From: Acidobacteriota bacterium
GTDB lineage: Bacteria; Acidobacteriota; Holophagae; Holophagales; Holophagaceae
Length of the DNA stretch: 46,264 nt
Direction: 5' to 3'
Assembly (NCBI GenBank): GCA_021794095.1
Contig: JAJYRN010000021.1
Coordinates: forward strand, 1 to 46,264
The notes beneath the pieces are model-generated. The model made no database searches. It worked only from the letters and a program-made list of their open reading frames with translations, and was not told the origin of the DNA. Both the position numbers and the translations under genes were made by a program. This document shows positions 25,613 to 34,276 of this stretch, one piece after another (position 1 is the first letter of the stretch; each line of letters starts with the position of its first letter).

Positions 25613-27361
25613 TCAGGCCAGAACGGACTGGACCAGGCTCCGCAGATCCTGGAAACGGAAAGGTTTCCTGAGAATGCCCGCCACTCCGTCGTAGGGTTTT
25701 CCCGGCTCGACCAGGGGTGCGGTGGCGCCGGTGCAGAGCACCACCTGCAGCCCGGGATCCCGTCGTCTCAATTCCTGGTACACCGTCCCGCCATCCATCA
25801 CCGGCATGTTCAGGTCCAGCAGGACGAGGCGAATCGAATCCGCGTGCTGGCGATGGAGCGCCAGGGCTTCTTCGCCACCGGAGGCCGCGTGGGTGGCGTA
25901 CCCCATCGCCTCGAGCATCTGGCAGAGCGCCGAGAGGATGAAGGGCTCGTCATCCACGACGAGCACCGTGCCTATGGGCTGCGTGCCGGCGGGCACCTCC
26001 GGCATCCGGGATGGAGTCGGACCGAGCGGGAAGACAGCACAGAGGCGCGTACCCTCCTGCGGGGTCTGGAACTGTTCGAGCAGGCCGCCGTGGTCGCGGA
26101 TGGTGCGGAGCGCCGCGGAAAAGGCGAGCATTCGATCGGCCTGCCCCGGCGAAAAGATCCCGTCGAGGGAACCCGCTTCCTGCCCCAGAGACGGGATCTC
26201 CCCAGGCCCATAGACCTGCAGCACCACAAAGCAGCCTCCGGCCTTGAAGGCCTCTTCCTCAAACCGGGCTGCCGCCTCCTCGGGTGAGAGGCGGAGGCAG
26301 GCGGTCGAAAGTTCCAGGACGGCGGGCTTCTCCTCCGCCTCGGCCGCCAGACAGTCCAGGAGGTGATGGACCATCCGGGCCAGGAGATCGCGGTCGCCGG
26401 CAACCTCCGGCAGTTGGGGATCCAGGGCCGAGAGAACGGCCTGGCCCCGCCCGGGATGCTGACTCCGGGCCTCCACCTGCTCCCGCACCAGGTGGTTGAG
26501 GTCCAGGGCCCTGCGGTCAAGCAGGGGATGGCCGCAGATGTCCCGCATCCGGTGGAGCATCCGGCTGGCCCGGTCCAGGCTCTTCTGCAGGTCCACCAGC
26601 CCCCGGGGATCCTGGCCACGGAGGCGGACCAGCTCAAGTTGCCCCTGGAACCCCATCACGAGATTACTGAACTCGGCCGTCATGACCTTGACCACCTGGA
26701 ACTGCGAATCCAGTTTCTGGGCGTCCCAGCGCCGCGCTTCCGCCTCCCGCCAGTCCGTGATGTCCTGGAGGTTGAGGACCAGCCCGCGAATGGCCGGATG
26801 ATCCGACTGGTTGCGCAGGGTGGCGCGGATCCAGCGCCAGTCCCCTCCCGGGCGGGGCGTCCGGAACTCCAGGCGCAGGGGCTCCGAAGGATGCCGGAGG
26901 ACCGCCTCCATGCCCGCGACCAGGGCCGGGCGATCCTCGGCATGGGCCGTGTGGTACCAGGGATGGGCTTCCCGGCCAAGGGGCGTATCCCCCCGGAGGC
27001 GCATGGAAACGTGCGATTCGAAGGTGATCATGCCCCCGGCATCCACTACGGCGAACCCATCCGCGCTGTGGTGGAAGAGGGCCTCCAGATGGCCGAGCCA
27101 ATCCAGCACGCCCTGACGGAAATCCCGGGGCTCAGAGGGTGCGTCCGCGGCCGGAATCTGCGGATTGTCCGGAGTCGTGAACAGGCCAGAGAGATCCGTC
27201 CCCAGGGCCTCGCAGAGCAGGTCCAGCGTATCCAGGCGGGGGGACACTTGGTTCAGTTCGATCCGATGGATGGTGCCCCGGTTGATGCCCGAGATCTCCG
27301 CGAGCTGATCCAGGGTGAGTCCCCGCGACAAGCGCAACTGACGAAGACGCTGATTGACCAT
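25613..27361 (-). CDS. XRE-type HTH - PAS - degenerate histidine kinase - receiver protein
   Basis: 582 residues. Residues 1-60 are an XRE helix-turn-helix (LRQLRLSRGLTLDQLAEISG). A PAS domain spans about 88-205, ending LQDITDWREAEAR. The kinase-like part (212-455) has lost its key residues: the site equivalent to H in the usual AHDFNNL is A229 (TAEFSNL), the N box reads MVHHLLDCLA, the DxGxG box reads YGPGEIP, and the GLGL loop reads MLAF. The receiver (465-582) is intact, with D470/D471, D516 in LLDLNMP and K566. It thus looks like a DNA-binding protein with a pseudokinase and a working receiver. It is divergent from gpmI. Confidence 0.85.
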   Translation of the reverse strand: MVNQRLRQLRLSRGLTLDQLAEISGINRGTIHRIELNQVSPRLDTLDLLCEALGTDLSGLFTTPDNPQIPAADAPSEPRDFRQGVLDWLGHLEALFHHSADGFAVVDAGGMITFESHVSMRLRGDTPLGREAHPWYHTAHAEDRPALVAGMEAVLRHPSEPLRLEFRTPRPGGDWRWIRATLRNQSDHPAIRGLVLNLQDITDWREAEARRWDAQKLDSQFQVVKVMTAEFSNLVMGFQGQLELVRLRGQDPRGLVDLQKSLDRASRMLHRMRDICGHPLLDRRALDLNHLVREQVEARSQHPGRGQAVLSALDPQLPEVAGDRDLLARMVHHLLDCLAAEAEEKPAVLELSTACLRLSPEEAAARFEEEAFKAGGCFVVLQVYGPGEIPSLGQEAGSLDGIFSPGQADRMLAFSAALRTIRDHGGLLEQFQTPQEGTRLCAVFPLGPTPSRMPEVPAGTQPIGTVLVVDDEPFILSALCQMLEAMGYATHAASGGEEALALHRQHADSIRLVLLDLNMPVMDGGTVYQELRRRDPGLQVVLCTGATAPLVEPGKPYDGVAGILRKPFRFQDLRSLVQSVLA

Positions 27362-27417
27362 GGTTTCACGATCACCGAATCATTTTTTGAGATCCATTGT
27401 CAATTATGCGCATCTAA

Positions 27418-27453
27418 CAAGGGGCATGTGTGTGTTTCTGCCTACGCCCCTTG
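27418..27453. promoter_or_regulatory. 8-bp inverted repeat in the XRE-PAS/gpmI divergent gap, possible operator
   Basis: CAAGGGGC (27418-27425) and GCCCCTTG (27446-27453) are exact inverse complements 20 bases apart; the right arm overlaps a -35-like TTGAAC (27451-27456). The palindrome ATGCGCAT (27406-27413) and a TTGACA on the minus strand (27398-27403) lie next to it. The XRE protein encoded on the left is a natural candidate binder. Confidence 0.4.
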
Positions 27454-27476
27454 AACCTACGGTTGGAGGTGCTTGC

Positions 27477-27482
27477 TAGAAT
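27477..27482 (+). promoter_or_regulatory. Extended -10 of gpmI
   Basis: TGC-TAGAAT ends five bases before the gpmI ATG, with TTGAAC upstream at 27451. A GGAGGT at 27465-27470 is 17 bases from the ATG, too far to serve it. A leaderless message is likely. Confidence 0.45.
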
Positions 27483-27487
27483 GCCCC

Positions 27488-29017
27488 ATGATCCAAGGCC
27501 CCATCACCCTCCTGATCCTCGACGGCCTCGGCGACGGGCCCCGGAATGCCTTCGACGCGACCTTCGTGGCGGGCATGCCTCATCTCAACACCCTGCGGCG
27601 AACCTATGCGGCCACCCAGCTGCTGACCAGCGGCGAGGCCGTGGGCCTGCCCGAGGGCCAATTCGGCAATTCCGAGGTGGGCCACATGAACCTGGGCGCG
27701 GGCCGCGTGGTCTGGCAGGAGCTCACCCGCATTGACGCCGCCATCCGGCGCGGCACCTTCCGCGAGAACCAGGCCATCGCGGGTCTCCTCGCGGACCTCA
27801 AGGCCAGCGGAAAGCGCCTGCATCTGCTGGGCCTCGTCAGCGACGGGGGCGTGCACAGCCATCAGACCCACCTGGTGGCCCTGGCCCAATGGGCCCAGGC
27901 CGAGGGCGTGCCCACGACGATCCATGCGTTCACCGATGGCCGCGACACGGGCCAGAAGAGCGCCGACGGCTACCTCCAGTGGCTCACCTTCCAGTTGCGG
28001 GCCTGTCCGCTGGTGACGATCGGCTCCGTCTGCGGGCGCTACACGGCCATGGATCGCGACAAGCGCTGGGAGCGCACCGAGCAGGCCTGGAAGCTCCTGG
28101 TGGATGGCGAAGCCCCCTGCACCGCCCCGGACGCCCTGTCCGCGATCTCGGCGGCCTATGCCCGGGGCGAGACGGACGAATTCATCTCGCCCACCCGGCT
28201 CACGGCCTTCCATCCCATCGCGGACGGCGACGGCGTGCTGTATTTCAACTTCCGTGCGGACCGCGCCCGGCAGCTGTGCCACGCCCTGGTGCATCCCGCC
28301 TTCGCGGCCTTCGCGCCGAAGCATCGCCCGAAGGTGAAGCTGGTCACCTTCACGGCCTACGATGTGGAGCTGGATCCCTACCTCACCGTGGCCTACCCGC
28401 CCCAGAGCCTGGAGCTCATCCTGGGCGAGCTGGTCAGCGCCCAGGGCTGGAAGCAGTTCCGCACCGCCGAGACCGAGAAGTACGCCCACGTGACCTACTT
28501 CTTCAACGGCGGTCGCGAGGCACCCTTCGCGGGCGAGGACCGGCGCCTGGTGCCTTCGCCCAAGGTGGCCACCTACGACCTGCAGCCCGAAATGAGCCTG
28601 CATGATGTGGTGCGGGGCCTGGAAGCCGCCATCCGCTCCGGGGAGTACCGCTTCCTGGTCTGCAACCTGGCCAACCCCGACATGATCGGCCACACGGGGG
28701 ATCTCTCCGCCGCCGTGAGCGCCTGTGGCGCCGTGGACGATGCGGTGCGCCGCATTGCCGAGGCCACGCTGGAGCAGGGCGGCGCGCTCTTCATCACCGC
28801 CGACCACGGCAACTGCGAGTGCATGCGCGACGAGGGCGGCAACCCCCACACCGCCCACACCCTGAACCCCGTTCCGGCGGTGCTCGTCGCGGCGGGCTTC
28901 GAGGGCATCCAGCTCCGGGCCGGCGGCGCCCTCAACGATGTGGCCCCCACCCTGCTCCGCCTCTTCGGCCTCGAGCCGCCCCCGGTCATGGACGGCCGGG
29001 ATCTCAGGCTGCCATGA
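27488..29017 (+). CDS. gpmI: 2,3-bisphosphoglycerate-independent phosphoglycerate mutase
   Basis: 509 residues from the ATG at 27488. The enzyme interconverts 3- and 2-phosphoglycerate in glycolysis and gluconeogenesis and needs two Mn ions. LILDGLGDG gives the first metal Asp (D12), TSGEAVGLPEGQFGNSEVGH carries the phospho-serine S48, SDGGVHSH and FTDGRDT belong to the phosphotransferase insert, and NPDMIGHTG and TADHGNCE hold the late metal ligands. It overlaps the next gene by four bases (ATGA), heading a three-gene operon. Confidence 0.96.
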   Translation: MIQGPITLLILDGLGDGPRNAFDATFVAGMPHLNTLRRTYAATQLLTSGEAVGLPEGQFGNSEVGHMNLGAGRVVWQELTRIDAAIRRGTFRENQAIAGLLADLKASGKRLHLLGLVSDGGVHSHQTHLVALAQWAQAEGVPTTIHAFTDGRDTGQKSADGYLQWLTFQLRACPLVTIGSVCGRYTAMDRDKRWERTEQAWKLLVDGEAPCTAPDALSAISAAYARGETDEFISPTRLTAFHPIADGDGVLYFNFRADRARQLCHALVHPAFAAFAPKHRPKVKLVTFTAYDVELDPYLTVAYPPQSLELILGELVSAQGWKQFRTAETEKYAHVTYFFNGGREAPFAGEDRRLVPSPKVATYDLQPEMSLHDVVRGLEAAIRSGEYRFLVCNLANPDMIGHTGDLSAAVSACGAVDDAVRRIAEATLEQGGALFITADHGNCECMRDEGGNPHTAHTLNPVPAVLVAAGFEGIQLRAGGALNDVAPTLLRLFGLEPPPVMDGRDLRLP

Positions 29018-30651
29018 GCGCGCGCCCCCCCAAGGCCGGCCGGCCCCGTATCCCCGCCCTGGCCCTGGCGCTATGGACCGTGCTGATCTGCCTGAACGCC
29101 GCGGTCCTGTCCCTGGCCTTCTGGGGTCTCCGGGAGAGCCGCCGGGCCCAGGTGGAACACGCCGAAGCGGCCACCCAGACGCTGGCCCAGGTTCTCGAAC
29201 AGAACATCCAGGGCCGGTTCCGCCAGATCGAGCTGCTCTTCTCCGCAGCCGAAGACGAAGCCGGGCGCCTGCCCCGAGGCATGGCGGACCCCCATCTGGC
29301 TCGGTCGCTTCCCCTCATCCAGAAACGCATGCCCGCCCTGGAGCGCCTGTGGCTCGTGGATGCCACCGGGGCCATCCGCCAGGGGCCGCCGGCGGATGCC
29401 CCGGCCCTCACGAGGATGGACGAGGCGCTCAAGGAACTCCAGGAGCGCCCCCGGAACAGCCTCCTGCTCTCTCCGCCCTGGCGCGAGGGACCGCATGATC
29501 CTTGGCGGCTTCTGGTGTCGCAAGGCGTCACCGGAAAGGGTGGGGCTTTCGCGGGAGCGGTCATGGCCGACCTGCCGCTGGCGCAGCTCACGTCCACCCT
29601 GGATCGCGTGGATGTGGGCCCCCACGGAACGCTCTCGCTGCGCAGCGGGGATGGCTCCCTCCTGGCTCGCACCCCGGTCATTCCCGACGAGGACCGCCTC
29701 CTCGGCGACCGCCACCTCTCGGGGGACTACCTGGAGGCCGTGAAGGCCCAGGCGCCCCTGGCCCACTTCACCACCGCCTCGGTCCTGGATGGCCAGCGCC
29801 GGACCTATGCCCTTCGCCGCATCGAACATCCCCGCCTCTACGTGCTGGTGGGTCTGGCCGAACGCGACTACCTCCATGCCTGGCGCCACCAGGCGGCGGT
29901 CCTCGCCCTGGCCGTCGCCGTCATCCTCCTGCTCAGCCTGGCCATCGCCTGGATGGCCCGGACAGCCTGGATCCACCAGCGCCGCCACCTGGCCCGCCTC
30001 GCAGAGGAGGAGGCCCGCTACCGCATCCTGGCCGAGAATGCCCTGGATGTGGTGTGGACCCTGGACGCGAAGGGCCAACTGACCTACGTGAGCCCCTCCA
30101 TCGAGCGCCAGCGCGGCTGGACAGCGGAGGATTTCCTGGCCCTGGATCCCTCGCATCGCGCCCTGGGGCGCACCCACAACGGGCACATCCAGGGGATCCT
30201 CGCCGCCGCCCGGGCTCTCGCGCCCGGCACCCAGCCTCCGGGCGGCACCCGGCGGACCGAAGCCACCGTGGCCTGCAAAGACGGACACGAAATCCAGGTG
30301 GAGGCCCGCTGGCGGGTGGTTTGGGGGACCGATGGACGGCTGCTGGGCATTCAGGGCGCCACCCGCGACATCACGGAACGCACGCGCATGGAAGCCGAGC
30401 GGGAGGAGCTTATCAAAGACCTCACCCAGGCCCTGGCTGAGGTCAAAGCCCTCAGTGGCCTTCTGCCCATCTGCAGCAGTTGCAAAAAGGTGCGGGACGA
30501 CCAAGGTTACTGGAAACAGATCGAGGCCTACATCACCGAGCATTCCGAGGCGACCTTCACCCACGGCCTCTGCCCGGACTGCGCACGGGCCTTCCGAGAG
30601 GAGATCCAGGCGCGCCGCACCCCGCCCCCGGGCGGAGAGGAGGCGCCTTGA
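29014..30651 (+). CDS. Membrane PAS sensor ending in a four-cysteine module
   Basis: 545 residues. Helices at about 15-35 and 295-317 enclose a periplasmic sensing region of about 255 residues. A PAS domain follows (about 335-455, ending GATRDITERTRMEAE), then a short coiled coil and the C-terminal module LLPICSSCKKVRDD...HGLCPDCA, with C487, C490, C520 and C523 (two CxxC pairs). This cysteine module is seen at the end of some PAS proteins and looks like a zinc or redox site. There is no kinase, GGDEF or methyl-accepting output, so its signalling partner must be separate. It sits between gpmI and a P-loop NTPase with four-base overlaps on both sides. Confidence 0.82.
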   Translation: MSARPPKAGRPRIPALALALWTVLICLNAAVLSLAFWGLRESRRAQVEHAEAATQTLAQVLEQNIQGRFRQIELLFSAAEDEAGRLPRGMADPHLARSLPLIQKRMPALERLWLVDATGAIRQGPPADAPALTRMDEALKELQERPRNSLLLSPPWREGPHDPWRLLVSQGVTGKGGAFAGAVMADLPLAQLTSTLDRVDVGPHGTLSLRSGDGSLLARTPVIPDEDRLLGDRHLSGDYLEAVKAQAPLAHFTTASVLDGQRRTYALRRIEHPRLYVLVGLAERDYLHAWRHQAAVLALAVAVILLLSLAIAWMARTAWIHQRRHLARLAEEEARYRILAENALDVVWTLDAKGQLTYVSPSIERQRGWTAEDFLALDPSHRALGRTHNGHIQGILAAARALAPGTQPPGGTRRTEATVACKDGHEIQVEARWRVVWGTDGRLLGIQGATRDITERTRMEAEREELIKDLTQALAEVKALSGLLPICSSCKKVRDDQGYWKQIEAYITEHSEATFTHGLCPDCARAFREEIQARRTPPPGGEEAP

Positions 30652-31205
30652 AGGTCGCCTTCATCGGCACCCATGGCGTCGGGAAGACGACGCTCTGCTA
30701 CGAACTGGCGGGCGCCCTCAAGCGGGAGGGGCTCCATGTGGACATCGTGAAAGAGGTGGCGCGCCTCTCTCCGCTGCCCATCAACCAGAAGACCTCCCTT
30801 GAAGCCCAGACCTGGATCTTCCTCACCCAGATGGCCGAGGAGATCCGCTCCGCCAGCCAGCATGACCTGGTGGTGTGCGACCGCAGCGTGCTCGACAACT
30901 ACGCCTACCTGATGTTCGGCTTCGGGCGCCAGAAGCCCATCGAGCGGTTCATGCACCACTGGATGAAGAGCTACGACCTGCTCTTCAAGGTGCCCTTCTC
31001 GGGAGCCGTCGCCGCCGACGGCGTGCGCGACACGGATACCTTCTTCGCCGAATCCATTGACCGGCTGGTGGACGAACTGCTGGCGGAGCGGAAGCTCCCC
31101 CACATCCGGCTGGATCCGGATGACCGCGCCCACTGGATCCACCGGGCCAAGGAGGTGGTGCTGCACCATCCCGAGGGGCAGAAGCGGCTGCTTCAGGGGG
31201 GCTAG
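30648..31205 (+). CDS. P-loop NTPase of the AAA/nucleoside-kinase-like type
   Basis: 185 residues from a TTG (30648), supported by GGAGG four bases upstream and a four-base overlap with the PAS gene. Walker A is GTHGVGKTT (7-15). A DRSVLDNYAYL segment resembles the DR motif of thymidylate- and NadR-type kinases, and the C-terminal half is basic (HWIHRAKEVVLHH). No exact substrate can be named. Its tight coupling to the PAS gene suggests a shared process, which is inference only. Confidence 0.75.
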   Translation: MKVAFIGTHGVGKTTLCYELAGALKREGLHVDIVKEVARLSPLPINQKTSLEAQTWIFLTQMAEEIRSASQHDLVVCDRSVLDNYAYLMFGFGRQKPIERFMHHWMKSYDLLFKVPFSGAVAADGVRDTDTFFAESIDRLVDELLAERKLPHIRLDPDDRAHWIHRAKEVVLHHPEGQKRLLQGG

Positions 31206-31247
31206 GAGGGCGCAGCCGACGGCCCGGTGGGCAGCGAGGGCGCCGAC

Positions 31248-31940
31248 CTACTTCAACCCCGTGTGCAGAGCCACGATGCCGCCGGTGAGATTGATCCAGC
31301 GGACCTCCTGGAACCCCGCGCTTCGCAGCTCCTCCGCCAGGGTCGCCTGGGCTGGAAAAGCCCGGATGCTGGCCGGCAGATAGGCGTAGGCGGACGCATC
31401 ACCGCTGATCCAGGCGCCGATGCGGGGCAGGACTTTCAGGCTGTACCAGTCGTAGAGCCGCTTCAGGCCGGGCACCACCGGTGTGCTGAACTCCAGGATG
31501 GTGAGCCGCCCTCCGGGCTTGAGCACCCGCAGGAATTCGGCGTAGGCGAGGGGACGGCACTCCACGTTGCGGATGCCGTAGCAGATGGTGAGGCCGTCGA
31601 AGGTCGCATCCTGGAAGGGCAGACGCTGGGCATCGGCATCGGTGGAAGCCCAGATGCGGTCCTGGAGGCCTTTTCGCGCGAACTTGGGCGGGCCCAGGCG
31701 CAGCATGGCGTGGGTGAAATCCGTGCTCACCACCTCCGCGCCCCGCCGGGCCAGGGCTATGGAGGAATCGCCGGTGCCGGCCGCCACATCCAGGAAGCGC
31801 GTTCCAGGGGCGGCCCCGGAAATCCGCGCCATGCGCCGCCACCACCAGAAGTCCACACCGCCGGAGAGCACATGGTTCAGCACGTCGTACTTCCCGGCGA
31901 TGCCCGAGAACATCTGCTGGACCTGCCTGCCTTCCGGCAT
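31248..31940 (-). CDS. ubiE: Demethylmenaquinone methyltransferase
   Basis: 230 residues from the ATG at 31940, with GGGAGG four bases upstream. The frame stays open upstream through the repeat array but has no coding character there. UbiE/MenG signatures are clear: MFSGIAGKYDVLNHVLSGG..FWW, the SAM-binding FLDVAAGTGD, ICYGIRNV, and LKPGGRLTILEFS. It methylates demethylmenaquinone, so menaquinone is probably the respiratory quinone, in line with the cytochrome cluster at 42216-46264. It converges with the NTPase gene (42-base gap). Confidence 0.94.
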   Translation of the reverse strand: MPEGRQVQQMFSGIAGKYDVLNHVLSGGVDFWWWRRMARISGAAPGTRFLDVAAGTGDSSIALARRGAEVVSTDFTHAMLRLGPPKFARKGLQDRIWASTDADAQRLPFQDATFDGLTICYGIRNVECRPLAYAEFLRVLKPGGRLTILEFSTPVVPGLKRLYDWYSLKVLPRIGAWISGDASAYAYLPASIRAFPAQATLAEELRSAGFQEVRWINLTGGIVALHTGLK

Positions 31941-32007
31941 CGCGCCTCCCTTGGGCTTCCATTGAAACAGAGCCCGCCCGCGAACGCTCGAACCGGGTCT
32001 GGTCCCC

Positions 32008-32346
32008 CCGCACGAGCAGCGGGGGTCCATGGGGATATCGCGAGCGCCAGCGAGCAGGCGGTCCCCCCGGAGGACATGGCTGCGAGCGCGGGTTCTCCGC
32101 ACGAGCAGCGGGGGGCCCGGGGGGATATCGCGAGCGCCACCGAGCAGGCGGTCCCCCCGGAGGACATGGCTGCGAGCGCGGGTTCCCCGCACGAGCAGCG
32201 GGGGGCCGGGGGGATATCGCGAGCGCCACCGAGCAGGCGGTCCCCCCGGAGGACATGGCTGCGAGCGCGGGTTCCCCGCACGAGCAGCGGGGGGCCGGGG
32301 GGATATCGCGAGCGCCAGCGAGCAGGCGGTCCCCCCGGAGGACATT
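32008..32346. repeat. Tandem array of 3.8 copies of an 89-90 bp repeat
   Basis: The GCACGAGCAGCGGGG start recurs at 32010, 32099, 32189 and 32278 (spacings 89, 90, 89). Each unit then carries GGGGATATCGCGAGCGCCA, GCGAGCAGGCGGTCCCCCC, and GGAGGACATGGCTGCGAGC; the last copy breaks off at GGAGGACATTGACC. Copies are nearly identical, differing by a few substitutions and a one-base change in a G-run. Each unit contains short hairpins such as CCCCGC-ACGAGCA-GCGGGG. It lies between divergent ubiE and the acyl-CoA dehydrogenase. There are no unique spacers. A diverged single copy is at 7714-7760. Confidence 0.92.
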
Positions 32347-32421
32347 GACCAAAGGTAGAGGCTAGCCAAGGAATCACAGGCCCCCCATCGTGAGACCTAC
32401 CCAATCCGGAGGACATCACCC

Positions 32422-34206
32422 ATGAGCACACAGGCCATCGAGCAGATCAAGGGCGGCAGTTTCCTGCTGACCCCCCTCGGCCACCTGCCCCAGTTCACGC
32501 CCGAGGACTTCGGGGACGAGGCCAAGGAATTCGCCCGGGCGGCGAGGGACTTCATGAACGGCGAAGTGATCCCCCGCGACGAGGCGATTGACAAGCTGGA
32601 CCTTCCCCTCACGGTGAAGCTCATGAAGCAGGCCGGCGAGCTGGGTCTCCTGGGCCTGGAAGTTCCCGAAGCCTACGAAGGCATGGACGTGGACAAGCGC
32701 ACGGCCATGCTTGTGCTCGAGGAGATGAGCAAGCAGGGCAGCTTCGCCGTGAGCTACAGCGCCAACACCGGCATCGGCACCCTACCCATCGTCTATTTCG
32801 GCACCGAGGCTCAGAAGAAGGCCTACCTGCCCAAGCTGGCCACCGGCGAGTGGCTGGCTGCCTACGCCCTCACCGAACCCGGCAGCGGCTCTGACGCCCT
32901 GGGCGCCAAGGCCACCGCTGTGCTTGACGGCGACCACTGGGTGCTGAACGGCACCAAGATGTGGATCACCAACGCAGGGTTCGCCGATCTCTTCGTTGTT
33001 TTCGCCAAGGTGGATGGCCAGCACTTCAGCGCCTTCATCGTCGAGAAGACCGATCCCGGCATCAGCACCGGGGCCGAAGAGAAGAAAATGGGCATCAAGG
33101 GCAGTTCCACCCGGGCGGTGATCCTGGAGAACTGCCGCATCCCCAAGGACCGCCTGCTGGGCGAGCTGGGCAAGGGCCACAAGATCGCCTTCGGCATCCT
33201 CAACGTCGGCCGCTTCAAACTGGGGGTGGGCAGCCAGGGCGGCATGAAGCGGATCCTGGAATACACCATCAAGTACACCAGCGAGCGTTTCCAGTTCGGC
33301 AAGCCCATCAACTCCTTCGGGCTTATCCAGCAGAAGCTGGCGGACATGGCCACCAAGATCTTCGTGGCTGAGGCCCTCAACTTCCGCACCATCGGCTATC
33401 TGGACGAGGCCCTCCACGCCACCAGCTGGGACAGCCCCACGGCCGGCGCGGACAAGATGGCCGCTATTGATGAGTACGCCATTGAGTGCAGCATCTCCAA
33501 GGTGTGGGGCAGCGAGGCCCTGTTTTCCGTGGCGGACGAGGCCGTGCAGGCTTTCGGCGGCTACGGGTTCAGCGCCGAGTACCCGCCCGAGAAGGCCGAG
33601 CGCGACTGCCGCATCAACCGCATCTTCGAGGGCACCAACGAGATCAACCGCCTCCTGATCGCCGGCACCCTTCTGAAGCGCGCCATGAAGGGCGAGCTTC
33701 CGCTGATGCAGTTCGGCCAGCAGGTGGCCAAGGAGATCGCCAATCCCCCGAAGAGCGGCGACTTCACCGGCCCACTCGCCCGCCTGAAGCATGGCGTCGA
33801 GTTGAGCAAACGGCAGTGCATGCTGGCGGCCGGCCTGGCCGTCCAGGTGCTGGGCCAGAAGCTGGTGGACAACCAGGAAGTCATGGCCCGCATGAGCAAC
33901 ATGCTCATGGAGATCTACGCCATGGAAAGCTCCGTGGTGCGCGCCGAGCGGATGCTGGAGAACGGCCACCGCTGGGCGGAGATCGCCCGCGACATGACCG
34001 AGCTCTACGTCAACGAGAGCTGGCACCGCGTCCATGGCGATTCCCGCATGCTCTGCGCCGATGTGGTGGAGGGCGAGGCCCTGCGCCATGCCCTGGCGGG
34101 CATCAAGGCCTTTGCCGAGTTCCACCCCACCTCCAGCGCCCGCCTGCGCGGACGCATCGCCAGCCAGCTGATCCAGAAGGGCATCTATCCCATCGAGATC
34201 ATCTGA
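32422..34206 (+). CDS. Acyl-CoA dehydrogenase (long-chain type with C-terminal extension)
   Basis: 594 residues, longer than the usual 380, with an extra helical domain after about 430 as in very-long-chain enzymes. The FAD and substrate signatures are TEPGSGSDALGAKATA and GTKMWITNAGFAD, and the QAFGGYGFSAEYP...RIFEGTNEINRL segment holds the catalytic Glu. It makes the first oxidation in fatty acid beta-oxidation and passes electrons to ETF. GGAGG lies upstream of the ATG. It is a single-gene unit closed by the hairpin at 34224-34264. Confidence 0.94.
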   Translation: MSTQAIEQIKGGSFLLTPLGHLPQFTPEDFGDEAKEFARAARDFMNGEVIPRDEAIDKLDLPLTVKLMKQAGELGLLGLEVPEAYEGMDVDKRTAMLVLEEMSKQGSFAVSYSANTGIGTLPIVYFGTEAQKKAYLPKLATGEWLAAYALTEPGSGSDALGAKATAVLDGDHWVLNGTKMWITNAGFADLFVVFAKVDGQHFSAFIVEKTDPGISTGAEEKKMGIKGSSTRAVILENCRIPKDRLLGELGKGHKIAFGILNVGRFKLGVGSQGGMKRILEYTIKYTSERFQFGKPINSFGLIQQKLADMATKIFVAEALNFRTIGYLDEALHATSWDSPTAGADKMAAIDEYAIECSISKVWGSEALFSVADEAVQAFGGYGFSAEYPPEKAERDCRINRIFEGTNEINRLLIAGTLLKRAMKGELPLMQFGQQVAKEIANPPKSGDFTGPLARLKHGVELSKRQCMLAAGLAVQVLGQKLVDNQEVMARMSNMLMEIYAMESSVVRAERMLENGHRWAEIARDMTELYVNESWHRVHGDSRMLCADVVEGEALRHALAGIKAFAEFHPTSSARLRGRIASQLIQKGIYPIEII

Positions 34207-34223
34207 TCGGGATCAACCGATCC

Positions 34224-34264
34224 GACACGACGAAGGCCCCGTGCTGCGGGGCCTTCGTCGTGTC
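34224..34264. terminator. Strong bidirectional hairpin between convergent genes
   Basis: GACACGACGAAGGCCCCG (34224-34241) pairs perfectly with 34247-34264 over 18 bp around a TGCTG loop. It lies between the stops of the acyl-CoA dehydrogenase and the FecR-like gene. No long T-run follows, so termination efficiency is uncertain. Confidence 0.75.
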
Positions 34265-34276
34265 AGGGCAGGCCAT

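Noticed and set aside
32008-32346. Tandem array considered as a CRISPR
   Set aside because: Units are contiguous 89-90 bp repeats with no unique spacers, and there are no cas genes in the window.
31941-32369. N-terminal extension of the ubiE protein through the repeat array
   Set aside because: The extension is only translated repeat; the family N-terminus and a GGGAGG site support the start at 31940.
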